Part shown: positions 30,486 through 39,353 of the stretch, piece by piece
Layout: every line of letters starts with the position of its first letter
How positions within the stretch are numbered: the stretch's first letter is position 1
Assembly (NCBI RefSeq): GCF_000215085.1
Contig: NC_015589.1
Location: 992,001 to 1,056,000 of the forward strand
DNA: 64,000 nt
Direction: 5' to 3'
Source of the DNA: Desulforamulus ruminis DSM 2154
Lineage (GTDB): Bacteria > Bacillota > Desulfotomaculia > Desulfotomaculales > Desulfotomaculaceae
The notes under the pieces: generated by a model
What the model saw: the letters and a program-made list of their open reading frames with translations, nothing else
The model's database searches: none
Told to the model about the DNA's origin: nothing
Made by a program: the position numbers and the translations under genes

Positions 30486-31297
30486 AAGACCTTTCCTTTC
30501 AATATAAAGACGGTACCAAGGCTTTGGACAGGCTGACCCTCAATATTGAGCGGGGAAGCCGGGTGGCCCTGCTGGGACCCAATGGATCCGGCAAAACCAC
30601 CCTGCTGCTGCACTTTAATGCCATTCATCCGGTGCAGCAGGGAACTCTTAAAGTATTAGGAGAAGTGGTCACCGCCAAAAACGAAAAATGGGTCAGGGAT
30701 CAAGTGGGCCTGGTGTTTCAAGATCCCGATGATCAGCTCTTTTCCTCCAGTGTCTGGGAAGACGTGGCCTTCGGACCGGTTAACCAGGGACTGCAGGGGG
30801 AGACTTTAAAAGAAAGGGTCAGGGAGGCCCTGCGTTTTGTCAACATGGAAGCCTATGCCGCCAAAGTCCCCTACCATCTCAGCTATGGTCAAAAAAAGCG
30901 GGTGGCCATTGCCGGGGTGATAGCCATGAATCCCGAGATGATTGTGCTGGACGAACCCCTGGCCTTCCTGGATCCAGCGGGGAAAAGGGAACTGTTTTCC
31001 CTGCTGGATCGTTTAAAACGGGAGGGCAAGACCATTGTAATGGCCACTCACGATGTGGATATGGCCGTTCAGTGGGCCGATAAGGTACTGGTAATGAAAG
31101 ACGGGAGGCTGGTGGCGGAAGGCAGTCCCAGACTGCTCACGGACCGGGAAATTGTGGAAAGCGCTCATTTAGAATTTCCTACAGTCAGCCGGATTTTTTT
31201 GCATTTTCCTTCCTTATGTGGAGAGACTGTTCCGGCCACCGTGCAGGAGGCGGTGGCGATGATAGAGGGGCTGCTTGCAAAAAATGAATCTAAATAA
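30464..31297 (+). CDS. cbiO: cobalt ECF transporter ATPase CbiO
   Basis: A 277-residue ABC ATPase. Walker A GPNGSGKTT near residue 41, Q-loop FQDPDDQLFSSSV, which is typical of ECF ATPases, signature LSYGQKKRVAIAG near 144, Walker B MIVLDEPLAFLDP, and H-loop ATHDVD. Last gene of the cobalt operon; GGGGGGAG precedes its ATG inside cbiQ. The importer would supply cobalt for the corrinoids that anaerobes of this type need. Confidence 0.93.
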   Translation: MVWAFEVKDLSFQYKDGTKALDRLTLNIERGSRVALLGPNGSGKTTLLLHFNAIHPVQQGTLKVLGEVVTAKNEKWVRDQVGLVFQDPDDQLFSSSVWEDVAFGPVNQGLQGETLKERVREALRFVNMEAYAAKVPYHLSYGQKKRVAIAGVIAMNPEMIVLDEPLAFLDPAGKRELFSLLDRLKREGKTIVMATHDVDMAVQWADKVLVMKDGRLVAEGSPRLLTDREIVESAHLEFPTVSRIFLHFPSLCGETVPATVQEAVAMIEGLLAKNESK

Positions 31298-31398
31298 ATG
31301 AACCAATAAATAAATGAAGGTTTAACAAGGCATATTAAAGGATGTAAAGGAATAAGACTTTATTGCAAAAGTTTGCTCTAGTCAGGGCTGAATGACCC

Positions 31399-31427
31399 TT
31401 GACAACGTAGGCACACTTTGGTAATAT
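31399..31427 (+). promoter_or_regulatory. promoter of the four-tRNA cluster
   Basis: TTGACA, 17 nt, TAATAT, 36 nt before tRNA-His: a near-consensus sigma-A promoter. Confidence 0.8.
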
Positions 31428-31463
31428 AAATCCTGCGAGTTTGAAAGCATTTAAAAGCATTGT

Positions 31464-31541
<78 letters not shown>

Positions 31542-31562
31542 TATTTTTATATCCGAAATTGT

Positions 31563-31637
31563 TGGGGCGTCGCCAAGCGGTAAGGCACCGGTCTTTGGAA
31601 TCGGCATTCGTTGGTTCGAATCCAGCCGCCCCAGCCA
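31563..31637 (+). tRNA. tRNA-Gln (anticodon TTG)
   Basis: A 75-nt cloverleaf; acceptor TGGGGCG/CGCCCCA, anticodon loop CTTTGGA gives TTG, T-loop TTCGAAT, CCA encoded. Confidence 0.95.
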
Positions 31638-31648
31638 TTTTATTTTTT

Positions 31649-31724
31649 GACCCATTAGCTCAGTTGGTAGAGCACCTGACTTTTAATCAGGGTGTCCCGC
31701 GTTCGAGTCGCGGATGGGTCACCA
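31649..31724 (+). tRNA. tRNA-Lys (anticodon TTT)
   Basis: A 76-nt cloverleaf; acceptor GACCCAT/ATGGGTC, anticodon loop CTTTTAA gives TTT, CCA encoded. Confidence 0.95.
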
Positions 31725-31734
31725 ATAATTTTAA

Positions 31735-31819
31735 GCGGATGTGGCGGAATTGGCAGACGCGCTAGACTTAGGATCTAGTACCGCAAGGTGTGGGGGTTCA
31801 AGTCCCTTCATCCGCACCA
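31735..31819 (+). tRNA. tRNA-Leu (anticodon TAG)
   Basis: An 85-nt class II tRNA with a long variable arm; acceptor GCGGATG/CATCCGC, anticodon loop CTTAGGA gives TAG, CCA encoded. Confidence 0.95.
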
Positions 31820-31850
31820 CTTGAAATGACCTGAGTGTTCATAACGACAA

Positions 31851-31885
31851 GAACAAGCTGGCGTACGCCAGCTTGTTCTTGTTTG
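31851..31885 (+). terminator. terminator of the tRNA cluster
   Basis: A perfect palindromic stem, GAACAAGCTGGCG with CGCCAGCTTGTTC around TA, then TTGTTTG. Confidence 0.8.
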
Positions 31886-31887
31886 TA

Positions 31888-32243
31888 ATGCGTAAAAAGA
31901 GTGGTAAAAATAAAAACAGCGAAACAAGTACTTACTATACGTCCGGCGGGCGCCTTTACGGCCCCGAAGCAAACCGTGCAAGCATTGAGAACGGTAAAGA
32001 AATCGTTCTTTACCGTTCCCTGTTTTCCGATAAAGGTGGCAATATCTACAACGCACAGGAATACGCAGAGCGCCCTGAGTTGTTGGAGGAGTTTCCTTAC
32101 GCCCATATTATCAAATGCAAGTTTTATAATTGAACCTTTCTAGACGGGGAGAGTTCCCAGACCGAAATTCACGGATTTGATGCGATCTTCCACACCGACC
32201 CATTCTTAATGGAGTTGATCACATTTATATAAAAGCACCGGCG
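31888..32243 (+). pseudogene. probable remnant of a mobile-element gene
   Basis: Frame 31888-32133 gives about 81 residues with no ribosome site and with a terminator directly before it (core: GGRLYGPEANRASIENG, then a soluble mixed sequence ending KCKFYN). After its stop, another frame from about 32154 to 32243 continues with ETQ-like SSQTEIHGFDAIFHTDP and ends LITFI. The two together look like one coding sequence broken by a frameshift and missing its start. The site, just after a tRNA cluster and before a toxin-antitoxin pair, fits leftover integrated DNA. Family not recognised. Confidence 0.4.
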
Positions 32244-32313
32244 GGAGGTGCAGTTATACCCTTTTTACTGCCTTCAAATTCACATAGATGACAATCATGA
32301 ATTATAGAGTTAT

Positions 32314-32640
32314 TTAGTTTTCGTCTGCTTGCGGCTCTCCGAACAGAATTTTTATATAGTCGCGTCTGCCGTAAAGAACGCGAACGACATAGACGCTGTC
32401 GCCCTCGTACCGATAAAAAACGAGATAACTGCCGCTCACCAAGAAGCGGTAATTGTTCTGCACATCCATAACGGATGATAAGGGCGCTCCGCTGCCGGGA
32501 AAATCCGAAAGCCTGCGAATCGCTTTGGTTAATTTTGAAACCGTATTAAGGGCAGCTGCGGGATTCTCAAGCTCTACAGCAATATATTCCTTGATACCCC
32601 GCAAATCGCTTTGTGCTTGGGGAGATATGTGGAGTTTCAT
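32314..32640 (-). CDS. type II toxin, RelE/ParE family
   Basis: A 108-residue toxin of the RelE/ParE superfamily: MKLHISPQAQSDLRGIKEYI at the front, SGSYLVFYRYEGDSVYVVRV and the ending LYGRRDYIKILFG. Depending on subtype it cuts ribosome-bound mRNA or poisons gyrase; the sequence favours the ParE side. ATG 32640 begins 1 nt after the stop of the antitoxin gene, so translation is coupled. Confidence 0.88.
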   Translation of the reverse strand: MKLHISPQAQSDLRGIKEYIAVELENPAAALNTVSKLTKAIRRLSDFPGSGAPLSSVMDVQNNYRFLVSGSYLVFYRYEGDSVYVVRVLYGRRDYIKILFGEPQADEN

Positions 32641-32641
32641 A

Positions 32642-32887
32642 CTACACCCCCAAGTTTTTCTCGACTTCCTCTACGGCCAGCCAGCCTTTTTCACGGCCGG
32701 CCTTTTCACCCTCGGCAAGCTGTGACATGAGCTTGATGGTGGCCTGCATTTTCTCGTAGTCCGCAATATCAACAAGCGCGTAGCGTCCTCTGCCATTCTT
32801 GGTTAAAAAGACCGGCTCGCCCGCGGCAACATCCCTTAAAACCTCATTGTAATTTCGCAAATCGGAAACTGGCTTGATGTTTGGCAT
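32642..32887 (-). CDS. type II antitoxin, Phd/YefM family
   Basis: An 81-residue antitoxin: MPNIKPVSDLRNYNEVLRDV, then the family motif PVFLTKNGRGRYALVDIADY near residue 25, and a charged C-terminal tail that would wrap the toxin. GAGGTGATCGC gives the ribosome site. First gene of the pair and the likely autorepressor. An extended -10 (TGATAATAT) is about 25 nt upstream. Confidence 0.88.
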   Translation of the reverse strand: MPNIKPVSDLRNYNEVLRDVAAGEPVFLTKNGRGRYALVDIADYEKMQATIKLMSQLAEGEKAGREKGWLAVEEVEKNLGV

Positions 32888-33022
32888 GCGATCACCTCTT
32901 TCTTTGTTGATATTATCATACTCAAATTATTCGTAAAATACAACAGCAAAAACAGCGGCGTTTAGTGGACACTGAAAAATATTCTTGGTCTAGACCGATG
33001 TTTATAAAAAAGCCCATAAACT

Positions 33023-33058
33023 GAAGAAAGCCGGGAATCATATTCCAGGGCTTTCTTC
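33023..33058 (-). terminator. terminator-like hairpin of the helicase gene
   Basis: GAAGAAAGCC pairs with GGCTTTCTTC about 45 nt past the helicase stop. A T-run follows only 13 nt later. The stretch 32888-33102 holds otherwise only the toxin-antitoxin promoter. Confidence 0.6.
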
Positions 33059-33102
33059 GGCATAACCCTACAGCTTTAAACAACTAACGAAAAAATAATA
33101 AA

Positions 33103-36100
33103 CTAAAGATTAAAAAGACTGACCTGCTTAAATTGGGGACCTTGCTTGGGCGTACCGGCCTTCTCTGTGACAAGATTTTCTTCCGGCAAGTCGTCAATAA
33201 AGGGAGAAGGGGTGCGGGACGTCAGCAGGAGCAGTTCATCCCGGGCTCGGGTCAGACCTACATAGAAAAGCCGTCTTTCCTCCCCGGGATCAAGATCTTG
33301 CTTACTGTTCTTTAAAGGAATCAGCCCATCGTTTACGCCGCACAGAAACACCACAGGAAATTCAAGACCTTTGGCCCCGTGCAGGGTCATTAAAGAAACC
33401 GCATCGGAGGAATAAGCCTTGCCACCATTGCGGACAACATCACTTTCCTGCCCCAACACCAGGTTTTGCATAAAAGAAGGCATTTTATCATACAAAACCG
33501 CTGTTTGTAAAAGCAGCTCCATGGATTTTAGATCTGACAGGGCGTTGTCGTTGATCCAGGCGGCCATCAGTTTTCCGGGCTTTTCTTTATGCACCATGGG
33601 TTCATATTTCCTCAGCCTTTCAATTAAATTCCCGTGTTTATCCGGGATATTTGGCGGAGGAGCGATCCTTTCCAGGATTCCCACAAGGGAAGACACATTT
33701 TTCTCCAGAGCCGCGTACTCTTCCAGAACTTTTTGTCTCAGGTCTGCGGTATAGGTGCTTTCTGCTTGCAGGAATAGCCGCAGGGAAAGCATATCCCCCG
33801 GGTTAAGCAAAAAACTGAAAAAGGCAATGGCCTCGCGGACCGGCTGCTCCCCAAGGAACTCGTCCCGTCCCGCCACCACATATTGAATGCCTTCTTGAAG
33901 CAGGCACTGCTCCAGAATGCGCGCCTGACGGTTGGTACGGTAGAGTATCGCAATGTCGGAAAAGGCCCGGGGATGTTCCGGCACGGGTCTTTTTTTATTG
34001 GCTGCAGATCCTTTCAGGGTATCCAGCATATCAATGCCGCCAACCATGCGATTGATCTCCTTGGCCACAAACAAAGCCTCGGAAAATTCATTCTGAGCTT
34101 CGATCAGACGCACCGGGGCGCCCTTGGCTCTTTTGGCTTCCAGGCAACGTTCGGGGCCTAGGAAGGGTTCCCTGGAAATGACCGATGTGGCGCAATGGAT
34201 AATTTCAGGAGTGGAACGGTAGTTCTGTACTAGCCGGACCTGACAGAGACCGGGAAAATCCTCTTTGAACTTTTCGAAATAACGGAAATCCGAACCCCTA
34301 AAGCCATAAATGGATTGGTCCGGGTCACCAATAATAAATATATTTTCGCTTTTCCTGCCCCAGGCTTTCAACAGGCGGTATTGGACCTCGTTGATATCCT
34401 GGAACTCATCCACCAGAAGATAGGAGAAAGGCTTCTCCAGACGCCGGTTCTTGCGCTCTTCCGGGCTGCCTTCAAAGAGCTTGAGTACTTCCAGGAGGAG
34501 ATCGTCATAGTCCAGGACACCGTAACGCTGCAGTTGTGAGCGGTATAATTCGTGGACCTCCGCAGGAACATCCGATTTTTTCTTGTCTCCCGTCGCTGAT
34601 GCGTCGTTTTTCAGCAGTGAGATCTGCTTCATGGCCTCCCGGGGAGAGATTTTTAATTGAAGGTCCTTTAAGATGTCCCCGACCATGGAAAGGGCATTCT
34701 GTTCATCAATAAGGACAATGTTCTTCCCATCCTTTCCTTTGGACAGGATTTGCAGGCACAAAGAATGAAAGGTGCCGATGGTCATTGCCCGGGCAGTTCG
34801 CTTATCCCCAAAATGTATCTCCAGGCGGAGGCGCATTTCCTTGGCGGCCTGATTGGTAAAGGTGACGGCGGTGATCCGGGAGGGATCTACACCGCAGTTT
34901 TCAACCATATGAGCAATACGGCCTACCAAGGTTTTGGTTTTTCCGGTTCCGGGACCGGCCATGACCGCAATGGCCGGGTGGGGGGATGAGACTGCTTCCC
35001 ACTGCTCCGGGTTCAGCCCGTAAGGCCTGTCCGGAGAATCCGTTTTAATAGCAGCTTCACCACCCTCCGGGAGACAGGCATCCGGCGAAGTGGGTGCCGG
35101 AGGCAGCGCTTGGGCCGCCTTTTTTTCCTTAAGGGCGGAAGGTTGGTTTTCTGTAGTAGAAGAACTCAAAAAGCATAACTGGCCTGAAAGCAGGGTGATT
35201 TCGCTTTTGTCCATGACTTTAATTTTGCCGTATTCTCCGTCAAATCCCGGCTGTATGTCAATCTTACCGCATCTCAACCTGCGGACGCCTTCGGCGATAT
35301 AGGGCCCTGCGGCCAATTCAATATCCTGCAGCGTGGCCTCGCGAAGGATAAAGAGCTCCGGTCCCAGGTTTCGGATCAGGTCCTGGTATTTTCCTTTTAC
35401 CTTGACGCTGGCCGCAGAAAGACCCATGGAGGAAGCAATTACCTCATGAAGCGGCACCAGGCTTTCAAAATGTTTGGCCGCCGGGGGGATATACCCCTCT
35501 TTCCGGTCTGCCAGGGCTTCCAACCGGTGAAGCACGCCCACGGTAATTTTGCCGCCGCAAACCGGACATAAGCCTGCCGCAGCGATTGTGTCCGCCGGCT
35601 TCCAGCATACTTTGCACGCCCGGTGTCCGTCATAGTGGTATTTTCCTTCCTCCGGAAAAAACTCCAGGGTACCGTAGAACTCCTGGCTATGGCGGTTTTT
35701 TAAAGCCTGCAAGATGCCGGGATAGGAAGGCTCGGCAGCAAAAAGATTGGCTTCCCTGGCCAGGTTGGCCGGGGAATGGGCGTCGGAGTTGGAAATCAGC
35801 GTAAATTGATCCAATGCGGAAAGGCGCCAGTTCATGGGCGGGTCGGAGGAAAGGCCCGTCTCCAGCGCATAAATATAGGGGGTTAAATCTTCAAAGCACT
35901 CCTGGATATGGTCAAAGCCGGAATAGGCGCCATACAGAGAAAAATGCGGGGTCCAGATATGAGCGGGAATAAAGATGGCTTCCGGGCACTGCTCCAGCAC
36001 GATTTCCAGCAGATCCCTGCTGTCCAGACCCAATATGGGCCTGCCGTCGGAATGCAGATTGCCGATAGCCTCCAGGCGGCGAGAGATGGATTCGGCATAG

Positions 36101-36438
36101 TCTAAGCCGGGCAGCAGGATCAGGTTATGTACCTTGCGAACCCTTCCGTTCTTCTTGTAGATGGAGCTGATTTCGCCGGAAACAATGAATTGAGGTTGGA
36201 AATCGGCTCCCGCCACCGGATCCTCCTGGCGAAAATTGTTTTTCAGGACATAAAGACCTTCTCCAGAAGGGATCAGCTTCTCCTTTAATTCTTCACGCCA
36301 GGCCGGATGGGTGAAATCCCCGGTTCCGATCACGTTGATCCCTTTGCGTCTGGCCCACATTTCCAGGATTTCGGGGACACAGTCCCTGCTGGTAGCCCTG
36401 GAGTATTTGGAATGGATATGGAAATCGGCAATAAACAT
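33103..36438 (-). CDS. PHP domain-zinc ribbon-UvrD helicase fusion protein
   Basis: A 1111-residue three-part protein. Residues 1-270 are a PHP phosphoesterase with FHIHSKYSRA near residue 6, GTGDFTHP, HIWTPHFSLYG and NSDAHSPANL. Residues 278-300 hold a zinc ribbon (CKVCW, later CPVCGGK). After a Pro/Ala linker, residues 475-1090 are a superfamily 1A helicase: Walker A MAGPGTGKTKT near 493, VDEFQDINEVQY, GDPDQSIYGFRG, QNYRST and TLHGAKGLEFPVVF. The front part resembles the YqxK/endonuclease Q-type PHP nucleases. A single chain with nuclease and motor would cut and unwind damaged DNA. The start is ATG 36438; no partner genes adjoin. Confidence 0.9.
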   Translation of the reverse strand: MFIADFHIHSKYSRATSRDCVPEILEMWARRKGINVIGTGDFTHPAWREELKEKLIPSGEGLYVLKNNFRQEDPVAGADFQPQFIVSGEISSIYKKNGRVRKVHNLILLPGLDYAESISRRLEAIGNLHSDGRPILGLDSRDLLEIVLEQCPEAIFIPAHIWTPHFSLYGAYSGFDHIQECFEDLTPYIYALETGLSSDPPMNWRLSALDQFTLISNSDAHSPANLAREANLFAAEPSYPGILQALKNRHSQEFYGTLEFFPEEGKYHYDGHRACKVCWKPADTIAAAGLCPVCGGKITVGVLHRLEALADRKEGYIPPAAKHFESLVPLHEVIASSMGLSAASVKVKGKYQDLIRNLGPELFILREATLQDIELAAGPYIAEGVRRLRCGKIDIQPGFDGEYGKIKVMDKSEITLLSGQLCFLSSSTTENQPSALKEKKAAQALPPAPTSPDACLPEGGEAAIKTDSPDRPYGLNPEQWEAVSSPHPAIAVMAGPGTGKTKTLVGRIAHMVENCGVDPSRITAVTFTNQAAKEMRLRLEIHFGDKRTARAMTIGTFHSLCLQILSKGKDGKNIVLIDEQNALSMVGDILKDLQLKISPREAMKQISLLKNDASATGDKKKSDVPAEVHELYRSQLQRYGVLDYDDLLLEVLKLFEGSPEERKNRRLEKPFSYLLVDEFQDINEVQYRLLKAWGRKSENIFIIGDPDQSIYGFRGSDFRYFEKFKEDFPGLCQVRLVQNYRSTPEIIHCATSVISREPFLGPERCLEAKRAKGAPVRLIEAQNEFSEALFVAKEINRMVGGIDMLDTLKGSAANKKRPVPEHPRAFSDIAILYRTNRQARILEQCLLQEGIQYVVAGRDEFLGEQPVREAIAFFSFLLNPGDMLSLRLFLQAESTYTADLRQKVLEEYAALEKNVSSLVGILERIAPPPNIPDKHGNLIERLRKYEPMVHKEKPGKLMAAWINDNALSDLKSMELLLQTAVLYDKMPSFMQNLVLGQESDVVRNGGKAYSSDAVSLMTLHGAKGLEFPVVFLCGVNDGLIPLKNSKQDLDPGEERRLFYVGLTRARDELLLLTSRTPSPFIDDLPEENLVTEKAGTPKQGPQFKQVSLFNL

Positions 36439-36628
36439 TAATCATACACCTTTTCTTAAAATAATCAGTCATATTATACCATAAAATACAGATTGAGCCG
36501 GAAGATATCGCATACGGAGTAGTTTTTTGAAAATATAAATCTTATTGCCATTGAACTTTTATCTTGCGGCGTTTTCATTTTTAGGATAAATTGTGTCACA
36601 TAGGGGAGAGGAGAACGGACGGTTAGAA

Positions 36629-38107
36629 ATGTTAGAAGAGGTTAATTTAAATCAAAAAATGGATAAAGAGGATTTTAAAAAGCTTTTTTCTCCCCTGGAA
36701 ATGAAACTGGCGGAACTGCAAAGGCGGATCCGGGAACTGAAGATTCCGGTGATGGTTGTTTTTGAAGGCTGGGATGCGGCCGGCAAGGGGACTTTAATCA
36801 ACCAGATGATTCAGGCCCTGGATCCCCGGGGTTTTCACGTCTACTCCATCCAGGAACCTACGGAGGAAGAACGGCTTTATCCTTTTTTATGGCGGTTTTG
36901 GATTAAAACTCCGGCCCAGGGCAGGATTGCAGTATTTGATCGCAGTTGGTACCGCAGGACGTTAATTGATAGGGTGGAAAAGGTTGTTGCTAAGAAAGAA
37001 TGGCAACAGTCCTATGAGGAAATCAATGTTTTTGAAAGACAGCTTACGGATAGCGGATGTTTAATCGTAAAGTTTTTCCTGCATATCAGCCAAAAGGAGC
37101 AAAAGGCCAGGCTGGAGGAATTGGCCGAGAACCCGGCCACCGCCTGGAGGGTGACGGAACGGGACTGGAAACACCACCGGCAGTATGGCCTGTACCAAAA
37201 GGCTGCCAATGAAATGCTGGAAAAAACCAATACCCGGCACGCTCCCTGGACGGTGGTGGAGGCCCATCATCAAAGATTCGCAACGATAAAAATATATTCC
37301 ACCCTGGTTAAGGCCATAGAGGACGCCGTTCATTTGCGGCAATCCCTTTCCCGGGGTTCCGGGGAAATGACAAAAGGCGGGGAATCACTGCCAAAGGCAG
37401 CCAAGGCGGGTCTGCTGGAGGTGAATTTAAAGCTCTCCCTGGACCAGGAGACATACCGGGAACAATTAAAAAAATATCAAAAGAAAATCCGGGAAATAGA
37501 ACATGCCCTCTATCTTAAAAGGCTCCCCCTGGTTATCTTATATGAAGGCTGGGATGCGGCGGGGAAAGGGGGAAACATCCGGCGGGTAACTGAAAAAATG
37601 GATCCCCGGGGTTACCGGGTGGTTCCGGTTGCCATACCCAATGATCTGGAGAAGGCACACCATTATCTCTGGCGATTTTGGAACTACCTGCCTAAGGCCG
37701 GTCATATAACCATTTTTGACCGGAGTTGGTACGGCCGGGTGTTGGTGGAAAGGGTGGAGAATTATTGTACCCGGTCGGAATGGCAAAGAGCCTACCGGGA
37801 AATCAACGAAATGGAAGAGTATCTGGTTGGCGCCGGGGTTCTGCTGGTCAAGTTCTGGCTGCACATAGAGCAAGAAGAGCAATTAAAACGCTTTATAGAA
37901 AGGCAGCAGCGTAAGCCGTGGAAAATCACCGAGGAGGACTGGCGAAACCGGGATAAATGGCCCCTTTATCTTGAAGCGGTGGAAGAGATGCTTCAACGGA
38001 CCAGTACGTCTCATGCGCCCTGGACCCTTGTGGAAGCCAACTCCAAATATTATGCCAGGATAAAAACCATGAAAACCATCATTGAAGCGGTAGAAAAAAG
38101 ATTGTAG
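36629..38107 (+). CDS. pap: polyphosphate:AMP phosphotransferase (tandem PPK2)
   Basis: A 492-residue protein made of two PPK2 domains. Each has the P-loop (FEGWDAAGKGTLINQ near residue 48; YEGWDAAGKGGNIRR near 303), a lid region (RFWIKTPAQGRI; RFWNYLPKAGHI) and FDRSWYxR. This is the plan of polyphosphate:AMP phosphotransferase, which makes ADP from AMP and polyphosphate. The frame opens at GTG 36593; ATG 36629 (MLEEVNLNQK) is where related proteins begin, but the GGGGAGAGGAG site is 15 nt away, so the start is uncertain. Single gene with strong terminator. Confidence 0.88.
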   Translation: MLEEVNLNQKMDKEDFKKLFSPLEMKLAELQRRIRELKIPVMVVFEGWDAAGKGTLINQMIQALDPRGFHVYSIQEPTEEERLYPFLWRFWIKTPAQGRIAVFDRSWYRRTLIDRVEKVVAKKEWQQSYEEINVFERQLTDSGCLIVKFFLHISQKEQKARLEELAENPATAWRVTERDWKHHRQYGLYQKAANEMLEKTNTRHAPWTVVEAHHQRFATIKIYSTLVKAIEDAVHLRQSLSRGSGEMTKGGESLPKAAKAGLLEVNLKLSLDQETYREQLKKYQKKIREIEHALYLKRLPLVILYEGWDAAGKGGNIRRVTEKMDPRGYRVVPVAIPNDLEKAHHYLWRFWNYLPKAGHITIFDRSWYGRVLVERVENYCTRSEWQRAYREINEMEEYLVGAGVLLVKFWLHIEQEEQLKRFIERQQRKPWKITEEDWRNRDKWPLYLEAVEEMLQRTSTSHAPWTLVEANSKYYARIKTMKTIIEAVEKRL

Positions 38108-38146
38108 ACTATAAGGACTGCTTTTATATAGGAAGGAATCTTTATA

Positions 38147-38194
38147 AAAGAGGCTGAGAGTAAACATAACACTGTTTACTCTCAGCCTCTTTAC
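38147..38194. terminator. bidirectional terminator
   Basis: An 18-bp perfect stem, AAGAGGCTGAGAGTAAAC with its complement, loop of eight, between two convergent genes. Confidence 0.85.
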
Positions 38195-38217
38195 AAAAGC
38201 AAGAAATTTTATCATCC

Positions 38218-38733
38218 TTAGGGGCAGCCGCAGCGATTGGGTTCTATTTCGGCGGCGGTAAAGGTAATGGGACCAATAATGGTAGCGGCGCTGCCTGTCA
38301 GGGGCAGTTCGGCAGTTAGGTAATAGGGAACAATATGTTGTCCCGGTGTCAGAACGGGAGTTAGATCCACGTGTATAAAACTGGTTGTTTGGTCTATGTC
38401 TAAAGCAGCGGCACTGTCTAAGGTGCTAAAAATTAAAGTGCCTGTAATGGGAGCGGTACGCCAGATTCTAAACATCACATCCACCCGGCCCACCGTAGCC
38501 GGGGTAACAGCCCTCCAACCCACCGTGCCGGTTAGCCATACCCGGTCATTGACACTATTCACCCGGATGGCGGATGTGTTGGCCAAGGCGGCCAGGGTGG
38601 TTGGTGTTGTGGCCAGAGGAATGGCGGTGGCGCCGTTAATATTGTTGGGTAGGACGGAAGCGCTGAATTCGGACAATAAACCTCGTTCAAACAAAGCGGA
38701 AGATTTGACTTTTTCCCTTCCCATATCGGACAT
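38218..38733 (-). CDS. putative spore-surface beta-rich protein
   Basis: A 171-residue protein rich in Thr, Ala, Val and Pro, without a signal peptide or membrane helix, and ending NRCGCP. After a 25-residue charged lead the rest reads as a beta sandwich (alternating strands such as RVWLTGTVGWRAV and SFIHVDLTPVL). Its composition is like exosporium proteins of spore formers. It has a GGAG site before ATG 38733 and a sigma-K-like promoter matching those of the small peptides at 425 and 672, which supports a spore outer layer role. Family not recognised. Confidence 0.6.
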   Translation of the reverse strand: MSDMGREKVKSSALFERGLLSEFSASVLPNNINGATAIPLATTPTTLAALANTSAIRVNSVNDRVWLTGTVGWRAVTPATVGRVDVMFRIWRTAPITGTLIFSTLDSAAALDIDQTTSFIHVDLTPVLTPGQHIVPYYLTAELPLTGSAATIIGPITFTAAEIEPNRCGCP

Positions 38734-38766
38734 GATAAAAGACTCCTTTCAAAATCAGTTACAGTC

Positions 38767-38795
38767 CATATTATGAAGAGGGAAGCGGAAAAGTT
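38767..38795 (-). promoter_or_regulatory. sigma-K-like promoter of the spore-surface gene
   Basis: On the minus strand AACT, 16 nt, CATAATATG; the -10 is 34 nt before the ATG. Same element and spacing as at 523-551 and 815-843. Confidence 0.62.
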
Positions 38796-38806
38796 AAAAA
38801 TAATAC

Positions 38807-38911
38807 TTAAGATTTTGTTTTAAAGTATTTAAATCCCGTCCATAAAATAACGGCAACCACCAGAGTGACCAGTACCCAGGAAATGGCTTGGTAAAGAGTC
38901 CAACCTGTCAT
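38807..38911 (-). CDS. 34-residue single-helix membrane peptide
   Basis: ATG 38911 after a GGGAGG site opens 34 codons: MTGWTLYQAI, the membrane helix SWVLVTLVVAVILWTGF and a basic tail KYFKTKS. Too short for standard calling. It lies between the zinc-finger gene and the spore-surface gene. Unknown function. Confidence 0.6.
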   Translation of the reverse strand: MTGWTLYQAISWVLVTLVVAVILWTGFKYFKTKS

Positions 38912-38980
38912 AGCTAAAACCTCCCGACTTTTTATGGCAATTAGCATTTCCCGAGGCAGATAAAGTCATGAGAGGTAAAA

Positions 38981-39010
38981 AATAACCCGGAGCCATGGCT
39001 CCGGGTTATT
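38981..39010 (-). terminator. terminator of the zinc-finger gene
   Basis: A perfect palindrome, AATAACCCGGAGCC with its complement, overlaps the stop codon and is followed by TTTTTTACC on the minus strand. Confidence 0.8.
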
Positions 39011-39206
39011 CGGAATTTCTTAACTGGTCAGCGTAACAATGATCGCAAAGATGAACTCTTTTATAAATACAAATGAGATGGCGATGACAGAACCACTGTT
39101 TGCAGGAATTGCATTGTTCATAACAGGACGAACATACTTCATTTCCACAGAGCGAGCATTCCAATAATCGGCTGACTTCTTTGTTGCAAATAGAACAAGT
39201 TGACAT
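39006..39206 (-). CDS. small Cys-rich zinc-binding protein
   Basis: A 66-residue protein with twelve Cys and two His in the order CSICNKE, CSLCGNEVCSSC, CNSCKQWFCHRHL, CDHC. The spacing suggests two or three cross-braced zinc sites, like FYVE/B-box fingers. GGAGGG site before ATG 39206. Single gene. Perhaps a binding adaptor; family not recognised. Confidence 0.7.
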   Translation of the reverse strand: MSTCSICNKEVSRLLECSLCGNEVCSSCYEQCNSCKQWFCHRHLICIYKRVHLCDHCYADQLRNSE

Positions 39207-39353
39207 GAATTTCCCTCCTAATAAGCTATTTTAACATAATTTTCAGTGTTTTTTCAATTGTCAACCAAATGTATACAGTGTATTTAAAGAATGGATCTAA
39301 AAAATGTGGGTTTGTCTTTATAGAATGCATAGAAACAGCCGTCAAGTATTGTT

